This document shows positions 13,637-24,778 of a stretch of 64,000 bases of DNA, one piece after another. The notes below the pieces were generated by a model. It made no database searches and was not told the DNA's origin. It worked only from the letters and a program-made list of their open reading frames with translations. The stretch is from NCBI RefSeq assembly GCF_049856175.1, contig NZ_JBNDNA010000011.1, positions 1-64,000 on the forward strand, written 5' to 3'. Both the position numbers and the translations under genes were made by a program. The first letter of the stretch is position 1; every line of letters starts with the position of its first letter. The stretch comes from JB111 sp049856175. Lineage in GTDB: Bacteria; Actinomycetota; Actinomycetes; Actinomycetales; Actinomycetaceae.

Positions 13637-16012
13637 ATGAAGATCGCCGTGATCGGCGGTGGGCCCGGAGGACTGTACTTCGCGGCCCTGATGAAGCAGC
13701 TCGACGCCGCTCACGAGGTCGTCGTCTACGAGCGGAACCGGGCGGACGACACGTTCGGGTTCGGCGTCGTCTTCTCCGACGAGACCCTGGGCGGGATCGA
13801 GAATGCCGACCCCACGGTGGCGGCGGCGATGACCAGCCAGTTCGCCCACTGGAGCGACATCGACGTGCACTACCGCGGCGAGGTCGTCACCGTCGGCGGA
13901 CAGGGCTTCGCGGCGATGGGGCGCAAGGAGCTGCTCCGGCTCCTGCAGCAGCGGTGCGCGGACCTCGACGTCGACGTCCGCTTCAGCACGACGGCGCCGG
14001 ACGTGGCGGAGCTCGCCGCGGCCAACGACCTCGTGCTCGCGGCCGACGGCGTGAACTCGGCGGTCCGTGGGCGCTACACCTCCTCGTTCGGTCCGGACGT
14101 GCACACGGGCCGCTCGAAGTTCATCTGGTTGGGCACCGACAAGGTCTTCGAGGCGTTCACGTTCATCATCAGGGAGACGCCGTGGGGCGTCATGCAGATC
14201 CACGGCTACCCCTACTCCGCGGACCGCTCGACCTTCATCGTCGAGATGGACGAGACCACGTGGCGCCGAGCAGGCTTCGACGTGACCGAGGACGCCGTCC
14301 TGAAGCCGGGCGAGAGCGACGAGCACGCGATCGCCCGGATCCGGGAGATCTTCGGCGAGGACCTCGGCGGCCACCAGGTGCTCGCCAACAACTCCAGGTG
14401 GATCAGCTTCCCCACCGTGCGCAACGAGTCCTGGCGGCACGAGAACGTCATCCTCCTGGGGGACGCCGCGCACACCGCACACTTCTCCATCGGCTCCGGC
14501 ACCAAGCTGGCGATGGAGGACTCCCTCGCGCTGGCCGCGTGCCTGCACGAGAACGCCGACCTCCCCACCGCGCTCGCCGCGTACGAGGAGGAGCGGCGCC
14601 CGGTCGTGGAGTCCACGCAGCGGGCCGCCGAGGCCTCGCGCGGCTGGTTCGAGTCGATCCACCGGTACGTCGGGCAGGACCCGGACCAGTTCGCCTTCAA
14701 CCTGCTCACCCGCTCCCGGCGCATCACCCAGGCCAACCTCGAGCTCCGCGACCCGGACTTCGCGCACCGGATCGACGCGGCGTTCGCCGAGCGGGTCGGG
14801 GCGACGGAGGTCGTGCCGGCCATGTTCCAGCCCCACCGCATCGGGTCCCTCGAGCTGCGCAACCGGATCGTCGTCTCGGCGATGGACATGTACTCCGCCG
14901 TCGACGGCGTGCCCCAGGACCTCCACCTCGTCCACCTCGGGTCGAAGGCCATGGGCGGGGCCGGCCTCGTGATGACGGAGATGGTCTGCACCTCGGCGGA
15001 CGGACGGATCACGCCCGGGTGCACCGGGCTCTACACGGACGCCCAGCGTGACGCGTGGGGGCGGGTCGTCGACTACGTGCACGCGCACAGCCGGGCCGCG
15101 ATCGGCGTGCAGCTGGGCCACTCCGGCCGCAAGGGCTCGACCCGGCTGATGTGGGAGGGCATCGACGAGCCGCTCGAGTCGCACAACTGGGAGACCGTGG
15201 CCCCCTCCCCGATCCCGTACGGCCCGGGCAACGCCGCCCCCCGGGAGATCACCCGCGCCGAGATGGACGAGATCCGCGAGGACTTCGTCGCGGCGACGCG
15301 CCGAGCCGCCGAGGCCGGGTTCGACCTCGTCGAGGTCCACCTCGCCCACGGCTACCTCCTGTCCTCGTTCCTCTCCCCGGTGTCGAACCGACGCACCGAC
15401 TCCTACGGCGGCAGCCTCGAGAACCGGCTGCGCTACCCGCTCGAGGTCGTCGACGCGGTCCGCAGCGCCTGGCCCGCCGACCGTCCGCTGCTCGCGCGCA
15501 TCTCCGCCGTCGACTGGCTGCCGGACGGCAACACCGACGACGACGCCGTCACGATCGCCCGGGCGCTGATCGCGCACGGCGTGGACGGGATCGACGTCTC
15601 CAGCGGCCAGGTGGCCAAGGAGGAGCGGCCGCGGTTCGGGCGCAGCTACCAGACGCCGTTCGCGGACCGCATCCGCAACGAGGTGGCGGCGCCGGCGGGC
15701 GCCACCGTCATCGCGGTGGGCGCGATCTCCTCCTACGACGACGTGAACTCCATCCTGCTCGCCGGCCGTGCCGACCTGTGCGCGCTGGGTCGGACGCATC
15801 TCTACGACCCGCAGTGGACGCTCCACGCCGCGGCCGAGCAGGAGTACACCGGGCCGGCGGTCACCTGGCCGCCGCAGTTCCGGGCCGGGCGCCGCAGGCC
15901 GCCGACCGCGCGGACCGACGCCGTCCGTCCGCGGCTGTCGCTGCTGCGCGACCAGGACAGCGACGCCGGGACCCACCGACGATGGGCGCCGAGGTCGCCG
16001 AGCCGCGCGTGA
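13637..16012 (+). CDS. 2-aminobenzoyl-CoA monooxygenase/reductase (FAD monooxygenase-OYE fusion)
   Basis: A 791-residue two-domain flavoenzyme. Residues 1 to about 385 are a PHBH/salicylate-hydroxylase type FAD monooxygenase: GGGPGGLYFA dinucleotide motif, LAADGVNSAVR and ILLGDAAHTAHFSIGSG. From residue 396 an Old Yellow Enzyme-like FMN reductase follows (MFQPHRIGSLELRNRIVVSAMDM, VQLGHSGRKGS, SFLSPVSNRRTDSYGGSLENRLR). This fusion is the architecture of 2-aminobenzoyl-CoA monooxygenase/reductase, which hydroxylates C5 and then reduces and dearomatises the ring. ATG 13637 with AAAGGA chosen; the frame is open further upstream, inside the ligase gene. The extended Arg-rich C-terminus is not a domain I know. 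Confidence 0.88.
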   Translation: MKIAVIGGGPGGLYFAALMKQLDAAHEVVVYERNRADDTFGFGVVFSDETLGGIENADPTVAAAMTSQFAHWSDIDVHYRGEVVTVGGQGFAAMGRKELLRLLQQRCADLDVDVRFSTTAPDVAELAAANDLVLAADGVNSAVRGRYTSSFGPDVHTGRSKFIWLGTDKVFEAFTFIIRETPWGVMQIHGYPYSADRSTFIVEMDETTWRRAGFDVTEDAVLKPGESDEHAIARIREIFGEDLGGHQVLANNSRWISFPTVRNESWRHENVILLGDAAHTAHFSIGSGTKLAMEDSLALAACLHENADLPTALAAYEEERRPVVESTQRAAEASRGWFESIHRYVGQDPDQFAFNLLTRSRRITQANLELRDPDFAHRIDAAFAERVGATEVVPAMFQPHRIGSLELRNRIVVSAMDMYSAVDGVPQDLHLVHLGSKAMGGAGLVMTEMVCTSADGRITPGCTGLYTDAQRDAWGRVVDYVHAHSRAAIGVQLGHSGRKGSTRLMWEGIDEPLESHNWETVAPSPIPYGPGNAAPREITRAEMDEIREDFVAATRRAAEAGFDLVEVHLAHGYLLSSFLSPVSNRRTDSYGGSLENRLRYPLEVVDAVRSAWPADRPLLARISAVDWLPDGNTDDDAVTIARALIAHGVDGIDVSSGQVAKEERPRFGRSYQTPFADRIRNEVAAPAGATVIAVGAISSYDDVNSILLAGRADLCALGRTHLYDPQWTLHAAAEQEYTGPAVTWPPQFRAGRRRPPTARTDAVRPRLSLLRDQDSDAGTHRRWAPRSPSRA

Positions 16013-16047
16013 GCGCCCGCGCGGGTCGCCGAGGAGAAGGAGGAACG

Positions 16048-16464
16048 GTGGGAGCGTCGATCAGCTACGAACGGACCGTGGCCTGGGCGGAGACCGACGC
16101 CTCCGGGCACTACCACAACAGCACCGTCATGCGGCTGTTCGAGGCCGCCGAGGCCGCGCTCGTCCGCGACCACGGGCTGACCGACTACTTCGGGGTCACC
16201 CCCCGGGTGCGGCAGGAGATCGACTTCGAGGCCAAGCTCTACTTCGACCAGCCCACCACCACGGTGGTGACGGTCGAGCGGATGGGACGCACGTCGATGA
16301 CGTACCGGTTCGAGGTGTGGGGCGAGCCGTTCCGTGACCAGCCGCGGGCCCGCGCGGCCAGCGGCATCGTCGTCGTGGCCCACGTGCCGGTCGGCTCGCC
16401 GTCCGCCAGGCCGTGGCCCGAGGACGTCGTCGCCGCGCTGGGCTCTCGCGCGGCGGACGGCTGA
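16048..16464 (+). CDS. 4-hydroxybenzoyl-CoA thioesterase-type hotdog protein
   Basis: A 138-residue single hotdog domain of the YbgC/4HBT class: VAWAETDASGHYHNSTVMRLFEAAE, with the Asp of the active-site motif, and a VRQEIDFEAKLYFDQ strand. GTG 16048 is supported by a near-perfect AAGGAGGAAC 4 nt upstream and by sequence similarity beginning there. The upstream open frame overlaps the monooxygenase and is unlikely. It is the last gene of the catabolic operon and probably hydrolyses an aromatic or ring-opened CoA ester. Confidence 0.82.
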   Translation: MGASISYERTVAWAETDASGHYHNSTVMRLFEAAEAALVRDHGLTDYFGVTPRVRQEIDFEAKLYFDQPTTTVVTVERMGRTSMTYRFEVWGEPFRDQPRARAASGIVVVAHVPVGSPSARPWPEDVVAALGSRAADG

Positions 16465-16472
16465 GGAGGAGC

Positions 16473-16495
16473 CCGGGACGGGACAGTGGTCCCGG
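16473..16495. terminator. hairpin between the catabolic and importer operons
   Basis: CCGGGAC-N9-GTCCCGG in the 88-bp gap between two convergent stops (16464 and 16553). It may end transcription on both strands. Confidence 0.45.
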
Positions 16496-16552
16496 AGCCC
16501 GGAGCCCTGGTCTCGGACGACGTGCCTCGCCCGCCCCGCCTCCGGTGTGCCC

Positions 16553-17479
16553 TCAGCCGGGCTCGCCCCGGCGGGGATCGTGGATGACGCTCAGCGCGTG
16601 CTCCTCGGCGCGCGGGCGCATGACGGCGTCCAGCCTCTCGAACAGGGCCCTGGCCGACTCCCCCGGCCAGTTCTCCGGCAGCAGGGTGAGCGGCAGGCCG
16701 GGATCGCGGTACGGCAGCCGCCGCCATCGCGTGAGCATCGGGACGTAGGCGCGGAAGTGGTCGCGGGCGGACGACCGTCCGGACTCGGCGAGCACGCGGT
16801 CCTGGTCGTGGCGCGCGAGGAACTCCGAGTACAGGGCACCCAGCTCGCCCAGCTCCCACCACCGGGCCACCCGCTCCCGCAGGTCGCCGTAGGCGAGGTG
16901 CTCCCCGCGGAACAGGTTGACGTAGGTGTGCAGGCCGTGCCGCTCGAGGGTGTGCCGTACCTCGTCCTCGAGGTTGGCCGGCGCCACCCAGAAGCCGGGG
17001 GCGATCGTGCCCAGGCCGAGCCGGGTGAGGTGCGACCTCAGCTCGTGGCGACGCGCCCGGTGCGACTCCGGTACCGAGAACACCACGAGCAGCCACCCGT
17101 CCTCCTCGGTGGCCCGACGCCGGTCGAAGATGCGCCGGTCACCCTCGGCGACGAGCCCGAGCGCGTCCTCGCTCAGGGCGTACCCGGCGGCGCCCCCGCG
17201 CCGCTCGCTCCGCAGCACGCCGCGTCGCTTGAGCCGCGAGATCGAGGACCGTACCGCGAGCCCGTCGACGTCGAGATCGGCCATCAGCGACACGACCGAG
17301 GCCACCGAGATCCAGTTGTCCTCGCGCCGCGCGTACAGGCCGAAGATCGTGAGGATGAGCGGGGCGAGCCTGCCGTCGTGGCCGCCGCCGCCGGCGCCGG
17401 CCCCGCTCCCGGAACCGGCGCCCGCGCGGGTCCCGCCCGCATGTCCGGCCCCTGAGCCGGTACCGCGCGTCGTCGCCAT
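16553..17479 (-). CDS. PaaX-family transcriptional regulator
   Basis: A 308-residue regulator. After a Gly/Ala/Ser-rich disordered leader (about residues 5-35), an N-terminal winged HTH follows (ILTIFGLYARR..., VRSSISRLKRRGVLRSER). The central and C-terminal PaaX domains include GWLLVVFSVPESHRARRHELRS, GLGTIAPGFWVAP and a C-terminal LPYRDPGLPLTLLPENWPG. PaaX relatives are repressors released by aryl-CoA such as phenylacetyl-CoA. Being the last gene of the importer operon (1-nt overlap TGATG with livF) and facing the aryl-CoA pathway, it probably senses the pathway's CoA thioester. Confidence 0.85.
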   Translation of the reverse strand: MATTRGTGSGAGHAGGTRAGAGSGSGAGAGGGGHDGRLAPLILTIFGLYARREDNWISVASVVSLMADLDVDGLAVRSSISRLKRRGVLRSERRGGAAGYALSEDALGLVAEGDRRIFDRRRATEEDGWLLVVFSVPESHRARRHELRSHLTRLGLGTIAPGFWVAPANLEDEVRHTLERHGLHTYVNLFRGEHLAYGDLRERVARWWELGELGALYSEFLARHDQDRVLAESGRSSARDHFRAYVPMLTRWRRLPYRDPGLPLTLLPENWPGESARALFERLDAVMRPRAEEHALSVIHDPRRGEPG

Positions 17480-18186
17480 CAGCCCACCCCGAGGAGGCTC
17501 CGCGCGGCCGCCTCGTCGCGCCGGAACTCCGCCACGGTGCTCTCGTGCACGACGACTCCCTTGCGCATGACCGCGACCCGGTCCGCGACGGCGAACGCCA
17601 GGCGAAGGTCCTGCTCGACGACGACCGTCGCTAGACCGCCGGAGGTCAGGCCCTCGAGGATCTCCCGCACCTGGTCGACGACGGCAGGCGCGAGCCCGTC
17701 CGAGGGCTCGTCGAGCAGCAGGACGCGGGGGGAGCCCAGCAGGGCCCGTCCGATGGCGAGCATCTGCTGCTCGCCGCCCGAGAGCTGCGAGCCGAGGTTC
17801 GTCCGACGTTCGGCGAGTCGCGGCATGAGCTCGTAGACCCGCTCGGGGGTCCAGTCGCCCGACCGCCGGTGGGAGATCTGCAGCGTCTCGTGCACGGTCA
17901 GCGGCGCGAACACCCGCCGGCCCTGCGGCACGATCGCCAGTCCCGCCCGCGACCGGGCGCTGGTCGGGCGGTGGGTGACGTCCCTCCCGTCGATCCGGAC
18001 CGTGCCCGCGCTCGCTCGCACGAGCCCCATCATCGTCTCGATGAGGGTCGTCTTGCCGGCGCCGTTGCGGCCCAGCACGGCGACCGACTCCCCCGCCGTC
18101 ACGGCGAGGTCGATGCCCTGCAGGACCCGGCTGCCGTCGTACCCGGAGACCAGAGCGCTCACCTCGAGCAGCGGCGGCGCGGTCAC
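17479..18186 (-). CDS. livF: branched-chain/aromatic-acid ABC importer ATPase LivF
   Basis: A 235-residue cytoplasmic ATPase. Walker A GRNGAGKTT, Q-loop VPQGRRVF, signature LSGGEQQML, Walker B RVLLLDEPSDGL, H-loop replaced by VEQD, as usual for LivF. GTG 18186 overlaps the livG stop (GTGA). With LivG, LivM, LivH and the lipoprotein it makes a complete HAAT-type importer; context suggests aromatic acid uptake rather than leucine. Confidence 0.9.
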   Translation of the reverse strand: MTAPPLLEVSALVSGYDGSRVLQGIDLAVTAGESVAVLGRNGAGKTTLIETMMGLVRASAGTVRIDGRDVTHRPTSARSRAGLAIVPQGRRVFAPLTVHETLQISHRRSGDWTPERVYELMPRLAERRTNLGSQLSGGEQQMLAIGRALLGSPRVLLLDEPSDGLAPAVVDQVREILEGLTSGGLATVVVEQDLRLAFAVADRVAVMRKGVVVHESTVAEFRRDEAAARSLLGVG

Positions 18187-18971
18187 GAGGACACCTCGAA
18201 CAGCTCGGTGCCCGCGGACCGGCCGAGGTAGGCCTCCTGCACCGCGTCGTCCGCCCGCACGGCCTCCGGCGATCCGTCCGCGATGAGGCGCCCGGCGGCG
18301 AGCACGCTCACCCGCTCGGCGAGCCGGAAGACGACGTCGAGGTCGTGCTCGACGACGACGACGGTCACGGTGCGCGGCAGGGACTCCACGAGGGAGGCGA
18401 AGAGCTCGGTCTCCGCGACCGACATGCCTGCCGTCGGCTCGTCGAGGAGGATGAGCCGCGGGTCGCAGGCGAGCACCATCGCGACCTCCACCTGACGGCG
18501 TTCGCCGTGGGAGAGCGCCCCGCACAGGGCGGCGTGCCGGTCGGCGAGGCCGACGTTCTCCAGGTGCGTCATCGCGGCGTCGCGGATCGCGCGGTCGCGG
18601 CGCGGGCTCGGCCACGCCCGCACGGGAGAACCAGAGGAGCGTTCGACGGCGGCCCACACGTTGTCGAGCACGCTCATCCCGAGGAACAGGCTCGAGTGCT
18701 GGAACGTCCGGACCAGTCCGGCGCGGGCGCGGCGCGCCTCGCCGAGCTGGGTGATGTCCTGCCCCTCGAGGTGCACGGTGCCCGACGTCGCGCGGGTGCG
18801 GCCCGCGAGCACGGCGAAGAGGCTGGACTTGCCGGCCCCGTTCGGGCCGATGAGGGCGTGGCGGGCGCCGCGCGCGATCTCGAGCGTCACGGAGTCGACG
18901 GCCGTCAGCGAGCCGTAGCGCAGCGTGAGGTCGTGCGTGCGCAGGATCGCGGCGTCGGTGGGTGGGCTCAC
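18183..18971 (-). CDS. livG: branched-chain/aromatic-acid ABC importer ATPase LivG
   Basis: A 262-residue ATPase. Walker A GPNGAGKSS, signature LSHGERRQVEVAMVLA, Walker B RLILLDEPTAGM, H-loop VEHD. It has the LivG-specific VRTFQHSSLF Q-loop and the C-terminal QEAYLG tail. GTG 18971 chosen because it forms GTGA with the livM stop; the frame is open further left-to-right but without homology. Confidence 0.9.
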   Translation of the reverse strand: MSPPTDAAILRTHDLTLRYGSLTAVDSVTLEIARGARHALIGPNGAGKSSLFAVLAGRTRATSGTVHLEGQDITQLGEARRARAGLVRTFQHSSLFLGMSVLDNVWAAVERSSGSPVRAWPSPRRDRAIRDAAMTHLENVGLADRHAALCGALSHGERRQVEVAMVLACDPRLILLDEPTAGMSVAETELFASLVESLPRTVTVVVVEHDLDVVFRLAERVSVLAAGRLIADGSPEAVRADDAVQEAYLGRSAGTELFEVSS

Positions 18972-20014
18972 TGCTCGGTCCCCCGTCCCCTCGTCGTGGA
19001 TCGTTGTCGGTCGGGCAGCAGTCCCAGGGGCCACCGGGCCCGGATCCCGGCGATGCCCCGGGGCAGCAGGTACACGGCGGCGACGAAGGCGATGCCGAGC
19101 AGGAGCGTGCCCCGGCCGTCGAAGTAGCCGCCCAGCCAGTCCCGCACGAAGATGACGAGGCCCGCACCGAGGACCGGTCCCCACAGGACGCCCGCCCCTC
19201 CGACGACGACCGCGAGGAGGGCGAACGCCGAGACGTCGAACCCCATGTCGCCGGGCGACATGAACCGCGTCTGGGCCACCCAGGCCGTGCCGGCCGCGCC
19301 GGCGATGCCGCCCGCGATCGTGTACGCGATCAGCTTGGTGGGGTAGGTCGACTGACCGAGGGCGCGCAGACGCGTCTCGCCGTCGCGCACGCCGCGCATC
19401 GACCGGCCCAGCGGTGAGGAGGAGACGAGCACCGCTGCGCCGAGGCCGAGCAGGAAGACGCCGAGCACCCACCAGTACACGTATCCCTGCAGCACGAGGG
19501 GCTCCCCGCCCGGGACGAGCGTGACGGCGGGGATCCCGGTGAGCCCGTTGGAGCCCCCGAGAGCCGCCACGGTGTCCGCCGCCCGGTGCGCGAGCTCACC
19601 GACGGCGAGGGTCACCATGAGGAAGAAGACTCCCGACGTGCGGACGACGACGGCGCCCGTCGCCGCGGCCAGCACGGCCCCGACGGCGACACCCACCCCG
19701 AGCTGGATGAACCCGTTCGTCGTCAGATGCTTGCCGACCAGGCCGGCGGCGTAGGCACCCGCGCCGAAGTAGGCGACCTGCCCCAGTGAGGGCATGCCCA
19801 TGAGTCCGGTGAGCATGTCCACGCTGACCACGAGCAGGGCGAACGACAGCGCCCTGGCGACGAGGCCGAGCGGATAGGGGGCGAGGAAGAACGGCAGGAG
19901 GGCCAGGGCCAGCAGGGCGAGGGCGATGAGCAGCCGGCCGAGCCAGGCGCGGGAGGGCGCCCTGGTCGGTGCGCTCGGGCGCACGGCCTCGGCGGTCTCG
20001 ACGGTCGTCGTCAT
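18968..20014 (-). CDS. livM: ABC importer permease LivM
   Basis: A 348-residue inner-membrane permease with about 8-10 hydrophobic segments. It has the LivM core SLGQVAYFGAGAYAAG near residue 76 and the cytoplasmic coupling loop SPLGRSMRGVRDGETRLRALG. The C-terminal VRDWLGGYFDGRGTLLLG segment is typical. A basic cytoplasmic C-tail follows the last helix. Start overlaps the livH stop (ATGA). Confidence 0.9.
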   Translation of the reverse strand: MTTTVETAEAVRPSAPTRAPSRAWLGRLLIALALLALALLPFFLAPYPLGLVARALSFALLVVSVDMLTGLMGMPSLGQVAYFGAGAYAAGLVGKHLTTNGFIQLGVGVAVGAVLAAATGAVVVRTSGVFFLMVTLAVGELAHRAADTVAALGGSNGLTGIPAVTLVPGGEPLVLQGYVYWWVLGVFLLGLGAAVLVSSSPLGRSMRGVRDGETRLRALGQSTYPTKLIAYTIAGGIAGAAGTAWVAQTRFMSPGDMGFDVSAFALLAVVVGGAGVLWGPVLGAGLVIFVRDWLGGYFDGRGTLLLGIAFVAAVYLLPRGIAGIRARWPLGLLPDRQRSTTRGRGTEQ

Positions 20015-20895
20015 GCGTGGGACCCCGTCCGTGCGGGCAGCAGGCCCTGGGGCCTGAGCAGGAGGACCGCCGCCATGGCGGCGAAGAGCAGGAAGGAGGC
20101 GAACTCCCCGGCGAGAACCACGCCGATCGACTGCACCTGGCCGACGATGAGCGCACCCAGCACGGCGCCGCCGAGCGAGCCCAGGCCGCCGATGACCACG
20201 ATGACGAGGGCGAGGAGGAGGATCTGGTCGTCGAGCCCCGGCTGGGCGCCGAGGATCGGCGCGGCCAGCAGCCCGCCCACCGTGGCCAGCGCCGCGCCGA
20301 CCCCGAAGACCAGCAGGAGCACGACCCGGGTGCGGATGCCGATGGACTCGACCATGCCGCGGTCCGCGACCGTCGCGCGGACGATCGCGCCCGCCCGGGT
20401 GCGGTCCAGGGCCAGGTACAGGGCGACGGCGATCACCGCGCCGACGCCGATCATCAGCAGCCGGTAGACCGGGTACGGGCTGCCGCCCAGCGAGATGGAT
20501 CCCGCGAGGGCCTCGGGCGAGGCGACGGAGCGCACGTTCGACCCGAAGACCTCGCGCAGCAGCTCTGCTGCGATGAGGGCCATGCCCAGGGTGAGCAGCG
20601 CCTGCCGCAGGTGGTTGCGCACCGGCCCGGTCATCGCCGCCAGGAGTCCCCCGGCGGCGAACCCGACGAGCGCGGCGACGACGACCGCGAGCAGGAACGT
20701 GCCGGTCGAGGGGCGTCCGTCGAACATGGCGACGCCGACGTAGGCACCCACGAGCGAGATCGCACCGTGCGCGAGGTTGAGCACGTCCATCGTGCCGAAG
20801 ACCAGGGAGAGCCCGATCGCGATGAGGAAGAGGACGGAGCCCAACGCGAGGCCGTTGAGCAGGGTCGTGAAGTTGGCTGCGAACCAGTCGAGCAC
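20011..20895 (-). CDS. livH: ABC importer permease LivH
   Basis: A 294-residue membrane permease with the LivH motifs LNLAHGAISLVGAYVG, the coupling loop RTRAGAIVRATVADRGMVESIGI and VIVVIGGLGSLGGAVLGALIVG. GTG 20895 lies 11 nt after the binding-protein stop. It forms the transmembrane channel with LivM. Confidence 0.9.
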   Translation of the reverse strand: MLDWFAANFTTLLNGLALGSVLFLIAIGLSLVFGTMDVLNLAHGAISLVGAYVGVAMFDGRPSTGTFLLAVVVAALVGFAAGGLLAAMTGPVRNHLRQALLTLGMALIAAELLREVFGSNVRSVASPEALAGSISLGGSPYPVYRLLMIGVGAVIAVALYLALDRTRAGAIVRATVADRGMVESIGIRTRVVLLLVFGVGAALATVGGLLAAPILGAQPGLDDQILLLALVIVVIGGLGSLGGAVLGALIVGQVQSIGVVLAGEFASFLLFAAMAAVLLLRPQGLLPARTGSHA

Positions 20896-20906
20896 GCCGC
20901 GGTTCC

Positions 20907-22112
20907 TCAGCCCTCGAGCTCGGCGATGATCACGTTGCGCAGCTCGCCGTCGACCTCCTGGACCTCACGGATGTAGTACGGGGTCAGCGGGTCGTGGTTC
21001 TCGTCGAAGCTCCACGGGCCGCGCGGGCTGTCGATCTCGCCGATCTCACCGAGCGCGGCGGCGATGCCGGGCCCGTCGATGCTCTCGGCTGCCTCCGCGG
21101 CGGCGTCGACCGCCGCTGCGGCGTCGTAGGCGGAGACGGCGTAGATGGTGGGGTACTCGCCGTACGCCTCCTCGTAGGCCTCGACGAACTCGGTGTTCCG
21201 CTCGGTGTCGATCATGGCGCTGTACGGCAGCGAGGTCTGGATCCCCAGTGCGGACTCGCCCTGCGCCTCGAGCAGGTCGCCCTCGACGATGAAGCCGTTG
21301 CCGTAGAGCTGGATGTCCTCCGAGAGACCGAACTGGTCGTACTGCTGGACGAAGCTCGCGGCCTCGGCCCCCGCGTAGAAGGCGAACACCGCCGATGCGT
21401 CCGACGCCTGGATCTCGCTGAGGTAGGGCTGGAAGTCGCTCGTGGTCCCGAACGGCGTGTAGGTCTCGCCCGCGACGGTGCCCCCGGCGGCCTCGAAGGC
21501 CTCCCGGAAGCCCGCGACGTGCTCCTGGCCGGCTGCGTAGTCCGCCGCGATGAGGTAGACGGAGCCGTCCCCGACGGCCTCGACGACGTGCTCGCCGATG
21601 GCGCCGCTGACGTCGCCGTTGCGGTAGGAGCTGCGCCAGATGTAGTCGGAGCCCTCGGCGGTGATGTCGTTCGCCCCGGCGTTCGCGAGGATGAGCGGCA
21701 CCTCGGCCTGGATGAACGCGTCCTGGAGGCCGAGCGCGACCGCGGAGCTGACGATGCCCACGACCACGTCGGCCCCGTCCTGCGTGACGAGCCGCTCGGT
21801 GGCGGGCACACCGGTCTGCGGCCCCTCCCCCTCGTCCGCGGTGACGAGCTCGACGTCGAGCCCACCGAGCTGACCGTCGTTCTGGTCGAGGTAGAGCTGG
21901 AAACCCTGGTTGATGTCCTCGCCGAGCGGCGCGTAGACGCCGGACTGCGGGTAGGACAGTCCGACGGTGATCGAGGTGGCCCCGTCCTCCCCTGCCTCGT
22001 CGTCGTCGCCGCCGCCGAGGCTGCCGCCTCCGCAGGCGGCGAGCAGAGCCATGGACGTCAGTCCTGCTCCGAGGACGACGGTGCGGCGGGCGGGTCGGGG
22101 GGACCGATCCAT
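20907..22112 (-). CDS. substrate-binding lipoprotein of the aromatic/branched-chain ABC importer
   Basis: A 401-residue periplasmic-binding-type I (leucine-binding family) protein. The lipobox LLAAC places the lipidated Cys at residue 27 after a twin-Arg-containing signal. The mature part starts with a Gly/Asp linker and then TSITVGLSYPQSGVYAPLG, typical for the family; DGADVVVGIVSSAVALG follows. ATG 22112 has GGAGG 6 nt upstream. It is the first gene of a six-gene operon running to PaaX. The ligand is probably the aromatic acid used by the neighbouring pathway. Confidence 0.88.
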   Translation of the reverse strand: MDRSPRPARRTVVLGAGLTSMALLAACGGGSLGGGDDDEAGEDGATSITVGLSYPQSGVYAPLGEDINQGFQLYLDQNDGQLGGLDVELVTADEGEGPQTGVPATERLVTQDGADVVVGIVSSAVALGLQDAFIQAEVPLILANAGANDITAEGSDYIWRSSYRNGDVSGAIGEHVVEAVGDGSVYLIAADYAAGQEHVAGFREAFEAAGGTVAGETYTPFGTTSDFQPYLSEIQASDASAVFAFYAGAEAASFVQQYDQFGLSEDIQLYGNGFIVEGDLLEAQGESALGIQTSLPYSAMIDTERNTEFVEAYEEAYGEYPTIYAVSAYDAAAAVDAAAEAAESIDGPGIAAALGEIGEIDSPRGPWSFDENHDPLTPYYIREVQEVDGELRNVIIAELEG

Positions 22113-22157
22113 GATGGACCTCCGGAGGTTCGTGTGCGGCACTGCAACGACCCCGGC

Positions 22158-22187
22158 AGCGTACGGCGTCCTCGTGACGGTCGTCAA
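22158..22187 (-). promoter_or_regulatory. promoter of the importer operon with possible operator
   Basis: On the minus strand TTGACG (22187-22182), an 18-nt spacer and TACGCT (22163-22158) form a good -35/-10 pair. The 11-mer CGTGACGGTCG (22173-22183), identical to one in the RidA/cupin promoter, overlaps the -35 and spacer, a position fitting a repressor such as the PaaX-family protein of this operon. Confidence 0.5.
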
Positions 22188-22281
22188 TATTCCGCGGTAT
22201 GCGCGTGTCCTGGGCTCCCGCGCGCCTGCCTGGGTCCGCCTCCGTGCCTCGTCACGTCCCCTTGCCTCGGCCCCGCCGCGC

Positions 22282-24657
<2,376 letters not shown>

Positions 24658-24778
24658 GGGGTCCTTCTTCGTCGGTGCCGAGGTGGAGCGGGCGTGGTCG
24701 TTCGGAGCGCGCCCGGGTGCGCCGGCACACGTTACACGCGGGGTCGGACGTCCCGGCGGGGCCCGGGGCGCCCCGGTC

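Noticed and set aside
13637..16012. Salicylyl-CoA 5-hydroxylase
   Set aside because: That enzyme is the single monooxygenase domain; the fused Old Yellow Enzyme-like half points to the 2-aminobenzoyl-CoA enzyme, though substrate overlap is possible.
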